Origin: Sphingomonas gei
Lineage (GTDB): Bacteria > Pseudomonadota > Alphaproteobacteria > Sphingomonadales > Sphingomonadaceae
Assembly (NCBI RefSeq): GCF_004792685.1
Contig: NZ_SRXT01000007.1
Span: 124,001 to 188,000, forward strand
Direction: 5' to 3'
Length of the DNA stretch: 64,000 nucleotides
A program made the position numbers and the translations under genes. The notes beneath the pieces are model-generated. The model searched no databases. It had not been told where the DNA came from and saw nothing but the letters and a program-made list of their open reading frames with translations. Each line of letters starts with the position of its first letter. Position 1 is the stretch's first letter. Shown here piece after piece: positions 54,153-62,848 of this stretch.

Positions 54153-54404
54153 TTACCGAGGAACGCAAAAAGCCTGAGTCCGAGATGGCCCGCGGATTCG
54201 AGTGGGCGTATCAGGCGGCGGTGCGGTCTGCTTTCGGATCGCATCGCGAGCGCGCTGGCATGCACGGCCTGTCTTGTAGTCGATGCGCGTGATCGCGCTT
54301 CCATCAGAGATTATCAAAGTATGAGGACCCGGCCCGAACTGCGGGGTCTGGTCCCAAATCTCTGTGTCGCTTTGAAGGAGCAGGGCCAGGGTCAGCGCGA
54401 TCAT
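54153..54404 (-). CDS. Small protein with signal-like N-terminus, unknown
   Basis: An 83-residue frame starting MIALTLALLLQSDTEIWDQ. The first ten residues are hydrophobic like a short signal or anchor, and the rest has two cysteines (GRACQRARDAIRKQ and the end AFCVPR). That C-terminal pattern resembles small exported sphingomonad proteins, but I cannot name a family. A longer TTG-started frame from 54464 is less likely. It sits between cmk and rpsA, where no gene is expected. Confidence 0.55.
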   Translation of the reverse strand: MIALTLALLLQSDTEIWDQTPQFGPGPHTLIISDGSAITRIDYKTGRACQRARDAIRKQTAPPPDTPTRIRGPSRTQAFCVPR

Positions 54405-54552
54405 TCCAGCCTGTCCGGCGCATGCTTGTGCTTCGTCATCTTCGTTAGTCCTCGGCCCTGGCAAGCTTCTTAGTCAGCCATCGCATTGGAAAGGTGCACG
54501 CTTCTAGCAATGTGCGCAAACGAAGCCTCAGCCGTCGTACTAGTCCTCCGGC

Positions 54553-55200
54553 TCACGCCTGACCGGCCCCGCCGCCGGCGCCTCGCGTCCGTGCCTCGAC
54601 CAGCGCAATCGCGCGCTGGATTGCGGCGTCGATCGACAGGAAGCTGGTGTCGAGCACCTGGGCATCCTCGGCCTGGCGCATCGGGGCTTCGGAGCGGTGC
54701 GAGTCGCGCTCGTCGCGCGTGCGGATGTCGGCAAGGACCTTGTCGAGGCTGGGGTTGGCGCCGTGTTTGCGCAGCTCGAGATGGCGCCGCTGCGCGCGGA
54801 TTGTCGGCGTCGCCTTGACGAACAGCTTCGCGTCCGCGTCGGGCGCGATCACCGTGCCGATATCGCGACCGTCGAGCACCGCGCCGCCCGGCTGCTGCGC
54901 GAAGCTGCGCTGCCGCTCGAGCAAGGCTGCGCGAACCGGCGGGTGCGCCGAGACCACCGACGCTGCCTTGCCGACTTCGTCGGTGCGGAGCTCGGGATCG
55001 TCGAGCAGGCTGTCGGCAAAGCCGCAGGCGGCGAGCGCATCGGCCTCCGACGCCGGATCGCGCCCTTCACGCAGCACGCTGACCGCGACTGCGCGGTAGA
55101 GCAAGCCGGTATCGAGATGCGGCAGGCCGTAATGCCGCGCCAGTGCCCGCGCGATCGTGCCCTTGCCCGATGCCGCGGGTCCGTCGACGGCGATGATCAT
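54553..55200 (-). CDS. cmk: Cytidylate kinase
   Basis: Phosphorylates CMP and dCMP. The 215-residue protein has the P-loop GPAASGKGTIARALA at 7-21, the CMP-binding LDTGLLYRAVA and the DGRDIGTVIAPDAD block. Its ATG overlaps the aroA stop (ATGA); aroA-cmk-rpsA is the usual order, interrupted here before rpsA. Confidence 0.96.
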   Translation of the reverse strand: MIIAVDGPAASGKGTIARALARHYGLPHLDTGLLYRAVAVSVLREGRDPASEADALAACGFADSLLDDPELRTDEVGKAASVVSAHPPVRAALLERQRSFAQQPGGAVLDGRDIGTVIAPDADAKLFVKATPTIRAQRRHLELRKHGANPSLDKVLADIRTRDERDSHRSEAPMRQAEDAQVLDTSFLSIDAAIQRAIALVEARTRGAGGGAGQA

Positions 55201-56528
55201 CGCGGCGTGCCCAGTGCGTCGAGCGTATGGAAGAAATCGGGATAGCTGGTCGCCACCGGGCTGGCGTCGTCGATGGTCACCGGCGCACGGACATGGAGCC
55301 CGGCGACGGTCATGCTCATCGCAATACGATGATCGAGCTTCGAGGCGATCTGTGCGTTGCCGGCAAGCGGTTCGCCGCCGGACCCGTGGATCGCAAGGCC
55401 ATCTTCGAACTCCTCGGTATGCACCCCGGCGGCTTCGAGCGCGCTGCGCATCGTCGCGATCCGATCGGATTCCTTGACGCGCAATTCATGGGCGCCGCGT
55501 GCCACGGTGCGGCCTTGCGCGAACGATGCCGCGACGAACAGAATCGGATATTCGTCGATCATGCTCGGCGCGAGTTCGGGCGGCACTTCGATCGCGCGGA
55601 GCGGCGCATGGCGGACGCGCAGGTCGGCCACGGCCTCGCCGCCCACGTCGCGACGGTCGATCTCGGCGACGTCGGCGCCCATCAGCTTGAGCGCGGTGAT
55701 CAGTCCGGTGCGCGTCGGGTTCATGCAGACGTTGCGGATCAATATCTCCGAGCCCGGCACGATCGACGCCGCGACCATCCAGAAGCCGGCCGAGGAGGGA
55801 TCACCGGGCACCAGGATGTGCTGGGGCTTGAGCTCGGCCTCGCCGGTGATCGAGATGATCTTGCCCTGGGGCGCATCCTCCACGCTCAATTCGGCACCGA
55901 ATCCGCGCAGCATCCGTTCGCTGTGATCGCGGGTCGACACCGGCTCGATGACCCGAGTGATTCCGGGAGTGTTGAGCCCGGCGAGCAGGATCGCCGACTT
56001 CACCTGCGCCGATGCGACGGGAAGACTATATTCGATCGGCACGGCGGGGTTCATGCCGCGCACCATCAGCGGCAGCCGCCCTCCCGGCGAAGCCGTGATG
56101 TCCGCGCCCATCCGCGACAGCGGCTCGATCACCCGACCCATTGGGCGGCCGGAGAGCGAGGCGTCGCCGGTGAAGGTCGCAGTGATCGCATGGCTCGCGA
56201 CGAGCCCCATCAGCAGCCGGGTCGACGTCCCCGAATTGCCCATGTCGAGCGCGGTCTGGGGTTGGAGCAGCCCGCCCACGCCCACGCCGTGGACGCGCCA
56301 CACGCCGTCGTCGCCGCGCGCCACGTCCGCCCCCATCGCCCGCATCGCCGCAGCGGTGGCGAGTACGTCCTCGCCCTCGAGCAGGCCCTCGATCCGGCTT
56401 TCGCCGACCGCCAACGCTGAAAACATCAGTGCGCGGTGGCTGATCGACTTGTCGCCGGGGACAGTTACGGTGCCGCGCAGCGGACCGCGCGCGGAGACGG
56501 TGAAGGGGCGAGGCTCAAGGTGCGACAT
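55197..56528 (-). CDS. aroA: 3-phosphoshikimate 1-carboxyvinyltransferase (EPSP synthase)
   Basis: Sixth step of the shikimate pathway. The 443-residue protein has VPGDKSISHRALM at 24-36, the internal GNSGTSTRLLMGL and the C-terminal RVKESDRIATM. The substitution pattern (class II-like residues around the PEP site) has not been assessed. The ATG at 56528 is preferred over an open frame from 56654. No strong ribosome site is visible. It is translationally coupled to cmk. Confidence 0.97.
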   Translation of the reverse strand: MSHLEPRPFTVSARGPLRGTVTVPGDKSISHRALMFSALAVGESRIEGLLEGEDVLATAAAMRAMGADVARGDDGVWRVHGVGVGGLLQPQTALDMGNSGTSTRLLMGLVASHAITATFTGDASLSGRPMGRVIEPLSRMGADITASPGGRLPLMVRGMNPAVPIEYSLPVASAQVKSAILLAGLNTPGITRVIEPVSTRDHSERMLRGFGAELSVEDAPQGKIISITGEAELKPQHILVPGDPSSAGFWMVAASIVPGSEILIRNVCMNPTRTGLITALKLMGADVAEIDRRDVGGEAVADLRVRHAPLRAIEVPPELAPSMIDEYPILFVAASFAQGRTVARGAHELRVKESDRIATMRSALEAAGVHTEEFEDGLAIHGSGGEPLAGNAQIASKLDHRIAMSMTVAGLHVRAPVTIDDASPVATSYPDFFHTLDALGTPR

Positions 56529-56628
56529 TGCGCGCGGCTTTGACAGTCGCCTTGCGTCATGGCAAGGCGCGCCCCACTTCCGGGTCACACCCGAAATCCA
56601 AGATATTTTGAAAGGCAAGAGGCAACAC

Positions 56629-56949
56629 ATGGTGAAGCCGGAATGGGGCACCAAGCGCGCGTGCCCGAAGTGCGGAACGCGCTTCTACGATCTGACCAAG
56701 GACGAGCCGGTCACCTGCATCGCTTGTTCCTATGCGTGGGAGCCGGAGCCGATCCTCAAGTCGAAGCAGCCGCTGCCGTTCGAAGCGGCCAAAGCCAGCC
56801 CGGCCAAGCCGGAGGCAGTCGATTCCGATCTGGGTGACGAAGATCTGGACATCGCCGAGGACGAAGAGCCGTCGCCCGACGACGATGTCGATCTGGGCGG
56901 CGACGACGATCTCGGCGTCGAGACCGGCGGCGATAAGGACGAGCAGTAA
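56629..56949 (+). CDS. TIGR02300 family (FYDLN acid domain) protein
   Basis: A 106-residue protein with a four-cysteine zinc-ribbon-like N-terminus, CPKCGTRFYDLTKDEPVTC and IACSYAW, followed by a strongly acidic tail (GDEDLDIAEDEEPSPDDD). The FYDLN-acid family is specific to alphaproteobacteria and uncharacterised. It is divergent from aroA and precedes tRNA-Ala. Confidence 0.93.
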   Translation: MVKPEWGTKRACPKCGTRFYDLTKDEPVTCIACSYAWEPEPILKSKQPLPFEAAKASPAKPEAVDSDLGDEDLDIAEDEEPSPDDDVDLGGDDDLGVETGGDKDEQ

Positions 56950-57037
56950 GAGAATCGGTGGGGCAGGGGCGCATCCGGAAATGCGTCCTTGCCAAACCGG
57001 CAGAGCCCTTCTAATGGGCCTGCCTTCCCGGGGGTTT

Positions 57038-57113
57038 GGGGCCGTAGCTCAGCTGGGAGAGCGCTGCAATGGCATTGCAGAGGTCAGGGGTTCGATCCCC
57101 CTCGGCTCCACCA
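57038..57113 (+). tRNA. tRNA-Ala (anticodon GGC)
   Basis: A 76-nt tRNA with encoded CCA. The acceptor stem is GGGGCCG/CGGCTCC (one G-U), the D arm is GCTCAGCTGGGAGAGC, the anticodon loop ATGGCAT gives GGC at 57071-57073, and the T arm GGTTCGATCCC is intact. Confidence 0.98.
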
Positions 57114-57155
57114 TTCCCCCCGCCGGCCGCTTGATCCGCCAAGCCCGGCTCCGCA

Positions 57156-57956
57156 TCAGCCGCGGGGGATGAAGAGGATGCGTTGCTCGATCTGATATTG
57201 CTCGACCAGCACATGCTCACCGGCTTCCAGCGGCTTTATCACGCGAACCGAATAACGCTTCTTGCCGAGCTTGCTCGCCTCGATAACGGCGCCGGCGATC
57301 TCGATCCGCGCCGGGCCGCCCGAGAATCGCACGGCGCGATGCGTGCCCGTGATCGCTATCGGCGCGTCGGCGGTGCCCAGCGCCTCATAGAAATGGTGCT
57401 GCCCAAGCAGCGGGTTCGATCCCGAGATGCAGAAGCCGAGCTGCAAGGCCTCCTCGGCTTCCGGCGGACCGATTTGATACCCGATCGGGTCGAACGTCAG
57501 CGCGACTCGCTTGGCGTCCGGATAGGGTAGCGCGGGAGCGAGACGGTCGGAGCGTGCTACCACGGCGTTGCCCTCCCAAAGCGTGTCGAAGCCCGCATTT
57601 CCGTCTTGATCGGCAAGGCAGAGCAACGCTGCCATCTTCTTCGGCTTGACGAGCCGGCAATAGACCGGCCCCTTGAAGCTCGCCCCGGCGGCGCGGTGCT
57701 CGAACAGGCGCGTACCGGCCGCCAGCAGCAGCGTTCCATCCGCCAGCTTGAGGTCGTGCGCAATCGTGGCGACCGATCGGTATCGCGCTTGCTGTGCGCC
57801 GAACATCGCGCCGGTGCTGGTTTCTTCGGGCACGGCATCGGCGGCCTCGCTGACCAGGATCGGCAGCTCCAAGCGCACATTGTCCTTCGGCGGCAACGCA
57901 CTCGCGGCGGCCGCGGCGAACACTGGTGCGGCCAACCATGACAGAATGTTCCCCAT
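57156..57956 (-). CDS. Exported protein of unknown function
   Basis: A 266-residue protein with a signal peptide (NILSWLAAPVFAAAAASALP). The mature part is beta-rich with no recognisable catalytic motif; GFCISGSNPLLGQHHFYEAL and VYCRLVKPKK contain its few cysteines. GGGGGGAAG lies before the ATG at 57956. It stands alone on the minus strand. I do not recognise the family. Confidence 0.68.
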   Translation of the reverse strand: MGNILSWLAAPVFAAAAASALPPKDNVRLELPILVSEAADAVPEETSTGAMFGAQQARYRSVATIAHDLKLADGTLLLAAGTRLFEHRAAGASFKGPVYCRLVKPKKMAALLCLADQDGNAGFDTLWEGNAVVARSDRLAPALPYPDAKRVALTFDPIGYQIGPPEAEEALQLGFCISGSNPLLGQHHFYEALGTADAPIAITGTHRAVRFSGGPARIEIAGAVIEASKLGKKRYSVRVIKPLEAGEHVLVEQYQIEQRILFIPRG

Positions 57957-58101
57957 TGCCGATCTTCCCCCCGGACTGGAGTCGTCGCTCCCGCCATGGG
58001 CATAATACATGCCGCGCGATCACATTATGCAAGGCGATTGGAAGATGCGGCTGTATCGAAGGCGCGAATAGCAGAACTGACGAAATGGACGAACACCGCC
58101 G

Positions 58102-58548
58102 ATGTTGAGCAAGTTGCAACAGGCCGCGCTCAATCTGGAAGAGGCGCGCGGATTGCGCGCGTCGGGGGCCGGCTATCGCGAGATCGGCAGGAAGCTCGGC
58201 CTCAGCTCTGCCCAGCTCAGCCATATCCGACGGGCGCTGCGTCGTGAGAAGGCCGCCGGTACCCGCCTGAAGTCTGCGATGCCGGGAGCGACCAGCCGCG
58301 ACCTGCCGGTCGCTCAGTCCGGTTTGCCGGCCGGGCTTCGCAAGAATCTGGTCAAATCCGGCTATCGAACGCTCGGCGATCTCGCGGACCGGGTTTCCGA
58401 TCCTGCACTTCCGCGGATCGAGACGATCCCGGGGATAGGACCGCACAAGGCCGATCTGGTGAAGCGGCTGCTCGAATATTACGGTCTGCTCGCCGGCCGA
58501 AGCGACTTGCCGGCCGAGATCGAGCGCCTCTTTCCCGAATTCTTCTGA
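58102..58548 (+). CDS. Small DNA-binding protein with HTH and helix-hairpin-helix
   Basis: A 148-residue protein in two parts. Residues 8-48 look like a resolvase/sigma-like HTH (GAGYREIGRKLGLSSAQLSH). Residues 75-130 contain a helix-hairpin-helix of the RNA-polymerase-alpha-C-terminal kind (SGYRTLGDLADRV, then IETIPGIGPHKADLVKRLL). Both halves point to DNA binding. There is no enzyme domain and no obvious operon partner. The combination is uncommon. Confidence 0.7.
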   Translation: MLSKLQQAALNLEEARGLRASGAGYREIGRKLGLSSAQLSHIRRALRREKAAGTRLKSAMPGATSRDLPVAQSGLPAGLRKNLVKSGYRTLGDLADRVSDPALPRIETIPGIGPHKADLVKRLLEYYGLLAGRSDLPAEIERLFPEFF

Positions 58549-58563
58549 CGGGCGCGCCGGCGC

Positions 58564-59667
58564 CTACGGGCTGAACACCAGCACCAGGAAGACGAAGAAC
58601 AGCGACATATGGACCGCGCCTTCCAGCATGGTGGTGCGCGTGCCCGAGAAGGTCAGCGTGTTGAGCACCAGAGTCACCGCGAGCAGGACCATGTTGGCGG
58701 GGGAGACGCCCAGCACCACGGGCTGTCCCGTCGCGATCCCGATGAACAGCACCGCCGGCACCGTCAGGCCCAGCGTGGAGGTCGCCGCGCCGAGGCACAG
58801 GTTGATCGCGCGCGTCAGCTGATTGGCCGCCACTGCCTTCAGCGCCGCAATCCCCTCCGGAGTGAACACGATCAATGCGATGACGATACCGCCCAGCGCG
58901 GTCGGCGCCCCCAGCACGGCGATGCCGTGATCGAGCAGCTTGGCGAGGTCCTTCGACAGGATCACGATCGGCAGGATGTTGGCCACGAGTATGGCGATCC
59001 GCGCGCCGGTCGAGCCGGCTGCACGGGCGTGGTGCGGCAGCGGCGTTCCGACGTCGTCGCTCGCCTTTCCGCCGACCGCGACGAAGAAGCCGCGGTGCCT
59101 GCCGGTCTGGAGCCAGAGGAAGCCGCCGTAGAGCGCCATCGTGAACGCCGAGAAGAAGCCCGCCTGGAGCAGCGACAGCGTGCCGACCGCGCTGGATGTC
59201 GTGAAGTTGGGCAGCACCAGCGCGATCACGCTCAGCGGAATGATGACGGCGAGATAGGCAGTCGCGCCCTGCAGATTGTAGCTCTGCTGGTGGAAGCGCA
59301 AGCCGCCGACCAGAAGGCACAGCCCGACCACGCCGTTGAGCACGATCATCAGAACCGCGAACATCGTGTCGCGGCCGAGCGTCGGCACGTGCTTGTCGCC
59401 CAGCATGACCGCACCGATCAACGCCACTTCGATGATGACGATAGAGAGCGTGAGGACCAAGGTGCCAAGGGGCTCGCCGAGGCGCTCGGCCACTTCTTCG
59501 GCTTCGTGCACCACGCCGAACGCGGCCCACAGGATGATGCCGAGCAACCAGCCGAACAAAGCGACCGTCACCAGCGGATGCACCCCGACCAGCCGCATCG
59601 GATCGCCGAGCTGGACTGCTGCGACGGTTGCCCAGGCGGCTGCCATGCGCGCTGGCGGTAATTTCAT
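58564..59667 (-). CDS. Calcium/proton antiporter (ChaA/CAX family)
   Basis: A 367-residue membrane antiporter with about eleven segments. Two inverted-repeat alpha motifs hold the acidic residues of the cation site, EVALIGAVMLGD in the first half and TPEGIAALKAVAANQL in the second, the pattern of ChaA/CAX proteins. GGAGAG lies before the ATG at 59667; a TTG at 59682 is less likely. Expected role: Ca2+ (or Na+) export. Confidence 0.88.
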   Translation of the reverse strand: MKLPPARMAAAWATVAAVQLGDPMRLVGVHPLVTVALFGWLLGIILWAAFGVVHEAEEVAERLGEPLGTLVLTLSIVIIEVALIGAVMLGDKHVPTLGRDTMFAVLMIVLNGVVGLCLLVGGLRFHQQSYNLQGATAYLAVIIPLSVIALVLPNFTTSSAVGTLSLLQAGFFSAFTMALYGGFLWLQTGRHRGFFVAVGGKASDDVGTPLPHHARAAGSTGARIAILVANILPIVILSKDLAKLLDHGIAVLGAPTALGGIVIALIVFTPEGIAALKAVAANQLTRAINLCLGAATSTLGLTVPAVLFIGIATGQPVVLGVSPANMVLLAVTLVLNTLTFSGTRTTMLEGAVHMSLFFVFLVLVFSP

Positions 59668-59700
59668 CGTCTCTCCAGCCAAATCGTCAGCACGGCATCA

Positions 59701-59934
59701 TCAGGCATCGCGCGCGGCGATCGCCTCCTCCACTGCGCGCAACCCCGCGTCGCTCGCGACGGCGAGGTCGATCGGCCGGCCGCCCAATCCTTCGTCATGG
59801 GTATTGAGAAACGCGACCGCGGCGCCCGGCTCGGGCATTTTTTCCCAGGCAAGTTGCGCCGCACGGCCCTGGCGCGCGGCTTCCTCGGCCGAAAGGCGCG
59901 GGCTGTCGAAGCGTTTCCGAAATTGCTTGTTCAA
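59701..59934 (-). CDS. MbcA/ParS/Xre-type antitoxin-like protein (DUF2384)
   Basis: A 77-residue protein whose C-terminal half AFLNTHDEGLGGRPIDLAV matches the toxin-binding domain of MbcA/ParS/Xre antitoxins, with AGLRAVEEAIAA closing it. AGGAG sits seven bases before a TTG at 59934, which is preferred to the ATG at 59949. There is no DNA-binding Xre domain and no RES-type toxin gene alongside, so this is either an orphan or a regulator. It lies 33 bp upstream of the antiporter gene. Confidence 0.7.
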   Translation of the reverse strand: MNKQFRKRFDSPRLSAEEAARQGRAAQLAWEKMPEPGAAVAFLNTHDEGLGGRPIDLAVASDAGLRAVEEAIAARDA

Positions 59935-60131
59935 TGTGTGGCTCCTCATCGATTGGCACTGATCCCGTAGGGCATCCGCCGCCGGGATCAGCGTTCCGCG
60001 CGCGACATGCGGACGGAGCCAGGAACCGAAAGGAGATATCGGCGCGCGCGCCTCAATGTCCGTCGCAGGCGCCGATAGCAGTGCTTATATGGTGGTCCGG
60101 TCCGCAATCGACAATGCGTCCGTCCCAGCCG

Positions 60132-61175
60132 TCAGGCGCGCTTCCGCTCCAGGAAGAAGCGCACCATCTCGTGCGACGCGTCCGGGCCGTTCGGATCGGC
60201 ATAGGAGCCGGAGCGGTCGCCGCCCGACCAGGCATGCCCGGAACCGGCGATCGTCCATCGTTCGATCAGCACCCTGCCTTGCGGATCCGCGCTCGCTTCC
60301 CGGCGGTATGACCGTCCCGCGCTGCTGCCTTCGTCGACCCCGACGGTAAGCGGCACCCCGGCCGCGGCAGTGGCGGCGGCGACGATTTCCCGGCTGTTCA
60401 CTTCATGCACGGTCGTGTCGCGGTCGCCATGGAAGGTGATGACCGGCACGAAGCGCTTGGCGCCGCGCGCCGTCGCCGCCTTGCCGCCACCGCGCTTCAT
60501 CGCGGAAAGCGCGCTCGGAAGATCGCGCGCCGCGCCGCAGGCGAGGCCGGAATGGACGCCGACGGCGGCGTAGAGATCGGGATATTCCGACGCCATGATC
60601 GCCGCCGCGGCGCCGCCGGCGGAAAGCCCGGCGATATAGACTCTGTCCGCGTCGACGCCGTGCCGGGCGATCACTTCGCGCGTGATCGCCGCCAGGAGCG
60701 CCGGCTCGCCCTTGTCGCGTTGCTGGTCGCCCGGCTTGAACCAATTCCAGCATTTCTGCGCATTGGCGGTAGAGGATTGCTGCGGATAGGCGACCAGGAA
60801 GCCGAGTTCGTCGGCAAGGCGGTTCATCCCGGTGCCGCGCGCGAAATCCTCGGGCGATTGGGTGCAGCCGTGCAGCATGACGATCAACGGCATGCCGGCA
60901 CTGGCCTGCGCCGGCCGGTACAGCCAATAGCCAATCGCACCCTCGCTTCCCTTATAAAGCTGCTCTTCGAACCGCGCGGCCTCGGGCACGCGCTCGGCCA
61001 CGAGATCGATCGGATCGTTTTGCGGCGCGCGCACGGGCGCGGCCCGCGGCGCGCCGGGGTTGAGCGTCGACCGAAGCAGGGCGGCCGCTTCCATCAAATT
61101 GCCCGAGCGAGTCAGCCGAAGCGCCTCCGCCATCGAAGCCTGGAATGCCATCTGATTGTCCCTGATGATGTTCAA
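60132..61175 (-). CDS. PHB depolymerase family esterase
   Basis: A 347-residue alpha/beta-hydrolase of the LpqC/PHB depolymerase esterase group. The nucleophile elbow is GLSAGGAA, the oxyanion-region block is LIVMLHGCTQSPEDFA, and the Asp and His lie in FHGDRDTTVHE and GSGHAWSGG. There is no clear signal peptide, so it may act on intracellular polyhydroxyalkanoate or on esters. Its ATG overlaps the stop of an RHH regulator gene (ATGA), which probably controls it. Confidence 0.88.
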   Translation of the reverse strand: MNIIRDNQMAFQASMAEALRLTRSGNLMEAAALLRSTLNPGAPRAAPVRAPQNDPIDLVAERVPEAARFEEQLYKGSEGAIGYWLYRPAQASAGMPLIVMLHGCTQSPEDFARGTGMNRLADELGFLVAYPQQSSTANAQKCWNWFKPGDQQRDKGEPALLAAITREVIARHGVDADRVYIAGLSAGGAAAAIMASEYPDLYAAVGVHSGLACGAARDLPSALSAMKRGGGKAATARGAKRFVPVITFHGDRDTTVHEVNSREIVAAATAAAGVPLTVGVDEGSSAGRSYRREASADPQGRVLIERWTIAGSGHAWSGGDRSGSYADPNGPDASHEMVRFFLERKRA

Positions 61176-61585
61176 ACGGTGCGGTCGGCGAGCGCGGCCT
61201 TGACCGCGGAACTCGCATGCAGCGCACCCAGAACGTGAAGCGATGAAATTGCCGAGTGCGCCAGCTCGGGCGAAACGTCCGCGGCGATCGTCGCGAGCCC
61301 GAGGACGCGGATGTCCAGGGTCTCGCCGGCGTCGCGGGCGGCTTCCAGCTGCGCACGCGAGAAGTGGCTGATCCCCAGTTCCAGCCGCCTGCGGACCACC
61401 GCTTTCTCGGCCGCCTCGCGGTGGCGGTCGAGCTGGTTGCGGATCGCGGTGCGAATGAAGTCGGTCCGGTTCGAGTAAAAGCCGTCCCGAACCAGCAGGT
61501 CGACATGGCCGAGATCGACATAGCCGAGATTGATGGTGATCTTCTCGCTGTCGCCCCGGGGCTTGATGTCATGCGCCTGCGGCAT
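61172..61585 (-). CDS. Ribbon-helix-helix (CopG-like) transcriptional regulator
   Basis: A 137-residue protein with an N-terminal ribbon-helix-helix: KITINLGYVDLGHVDLLV is the beta strand and first helix, and NRTDFIRTAIRNQLDRH the second helix. The C-terminal 80 residues are a helical extension of unknown role. The ATG at 61585 follows AAGGA; an upstream ATG at 61600 overlaps the operator-like dyad. It is coupled to the esterase gene. Confidence 0.82.
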   Translation of the reverse strand: MPQAHDIKPRGDSEKITINLGYVDLGHVDLLVRDGFYSNRTDFIRTAIRNQLDRHREAAEKAVVRRRLELGISHFSRAQLEAARDAGETLDIRVLGLATIAADVSPELAHSAISSLHVLGALHASSAVKAALADRTV

Positions 61586-61594
61586 TGCGATCCT

Positions 61595-61614
61595 TACCAT
61601 CCGTGTGGATGGTA
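61595..61614. promoter_or_regulatory. Candidate operator of the RHH regulator
   Basis: TACCATCC-GTGT-GGATGGTA is a perfect 8-bp inverted repeat immediately before the preferred RHH start, near a -10-like CATATA. Ribbon-helix-helix proteins commonly bind such dyads and repress their own operon. Confidence 0.65.
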
Positions 61615-61673
61615 TATGGATGTCGAATCTTCGAGTTCAACCAGTCGGCGTCGAATTACAGGATCCGTTCGAC

Positions 61674-62792
61674 TCAGGCCCCCGGATCGAGTGTCCGCTC
61701 CAGATAATGCTCCAGCACAGGCGCTGCGCCTTTCGACGAAAACGCGCCCGCCAGCCCCTGCGCGGCGCCTTCGGCGGCGGTTTCCCCGCGTGCCGCCATC
61801 ACGCTTTCGAATTCGCTGACGGCCGGCCAGCCACCCGAACCCAATGCGTCCGCCAGGTCGACTGCGTCGGCGAGCGCAAGGTTCACCCCTTCGCCCGAAA
61901 AGGGCGACATCAGATGCGCAGCATCGCCGAGCAGGGTCAGTCCGGGCCGGCTGTCCCAGCGATGGCCGATCGGCAGCGCGTGGAGGGCGCGGACCGCGAT
62001 GATTTCGCCGCTGTCGATGACCTGGGTCAGCGAGGGTGCCCAGCCTGCAAAGGCCTGTCGCAGCGCGGCGCGGACTTGCGCGGGTGGCAGCTTGCGCCAG
62101 TCCTGCGCCAGGGCTTCCGATATGCGGACCCCGGCATATCCGCGGATATGGCCATGCCCGTTCCTCTGGGTGATCAGCGCGCGATTGTCGCCCACCGCGA
62201 ACATCTTCCCGCTTCCGGTCAGCGCGTCCACGGCGGGGTGGCGTTCGGTGTCGAAGCCGAGTTCGACCAAAGTCACGCCCTCATATTCCGGAACCGCGGT
62301 GCTGAGCAGCGGCCGGACGCGCGACCATCCGCCATCGGCGCCGACCACCCTGTCGAACCGCGCGCGAAAGCCGTCGCCGGCCACCGTCCACCCTTCGGCA
62401 TCAGGCGCTATCTCGCGCACCAGGCTGCCCCAGCGCACCGTCCCGGGCGCGAGCGACTCGAGCAGGATCTGGCGAAGCGCGGTACGGTCTATCTCGGGGC
62501 GGTCGTCGCCCTGGCCATCGCGATCGTAGAGCAGGCTTCCGTCGACATCATATAGTCGGTCGCCCTGGTCCTCAGGCCGCGCGGCGGCGGCGAATTCCGC
62601 CGCCAGGCCCGCCAGCCTTATCGCGCGCTGACCGGTTTCGCCGTGCAGGTCGAGCGATCCGCCCTGCGGTCGCTCGCCGGCATGTGCATCGCGCTCGAAC
62701 ACCGTCGGCAAGCAGCCACGCAATTGCAGCAGCCGGGCCAGCATGAGTCCACCGGGACCGCCTCCGACGATAGCGACGCGTTCCATTGTCAT
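61674..62792 (-). CDS. FAD-dependent monooxygenase, TetX-like
   Basis: A 372-residue class A flavin monooxygenase. The FAD motif VAIVGGGPGGLMLARLL is at the N-terminus, GGSLDLHGETGQ resembles the GGxLDLH of TetX, and the second FAD motif is LLGDAAHLMSPFSGEG. TetX hydroxylates and inactivates tetracyclines; similarity at this level does not prove that substrate. GGAGGGG seven bases upstream supports the ATG at 62792. It is divergent from a MarR regulator with a shared palindrome between them. Confidence 0.87.
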   Translation of the reverse strand: MTMERVAIVGGGPGGLMLARLLQLRGCLPTVFERDAHAGERPQGGSLDLHGETGQRAIRLAGLAAEFAAAARPEDQGDRLYDVDGSLLYDRDGQGDDRPEIDRTALRQILLESLAPGTVRWGSLVREIAPDAEGWTVAGDGFRARFDRVVGADGGWSRVRPLLSTAVPEYEGVTLVELGFDTERHPAVDALTGSGKMFAVGDNRALITQRNGHGHIRGYAGVRISEALAQDWRKLPPAQVRAALRQAFAGWAPSLTQVIDSGEIIAVRALHALPIGHRWDSRPGLTLLGDAAHLMSPFSGEGVNLALADAVDLADALGSGGWPAVSEFESVMAARGETAAEGAAQGLAGAFSSKGAAPVLEHYLERTLDPGA

Positions 62793-62810
62793 TTCATCAC
62801 CCCTCCGATA

Positions 62811-62846
62811 CATAGGGTCCTATATAAAACAATATAGGACCCTATG
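62811..62846. promoter_or_regulatory. Perfect 15-bp palindromic MarR operator
   Basis: CATAGGGTCCTATAT (62811-62825) and its exact inverse (62832-62846) flank six bases AAAACA. The right arm carries the AGGA that serves as ribosome site of marR at 62849. Binding would silence both divergent genes. Confidence 0.85.
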
Positions 62847-62848
62847 CA

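Noticed and set aside
51978..54473. 831-codon open frame opposite rpsA
   Set aside because: It is the antisense image of rpsA plus non-coding leader. Composition is Leu/Asp/Arg-rich without domains.
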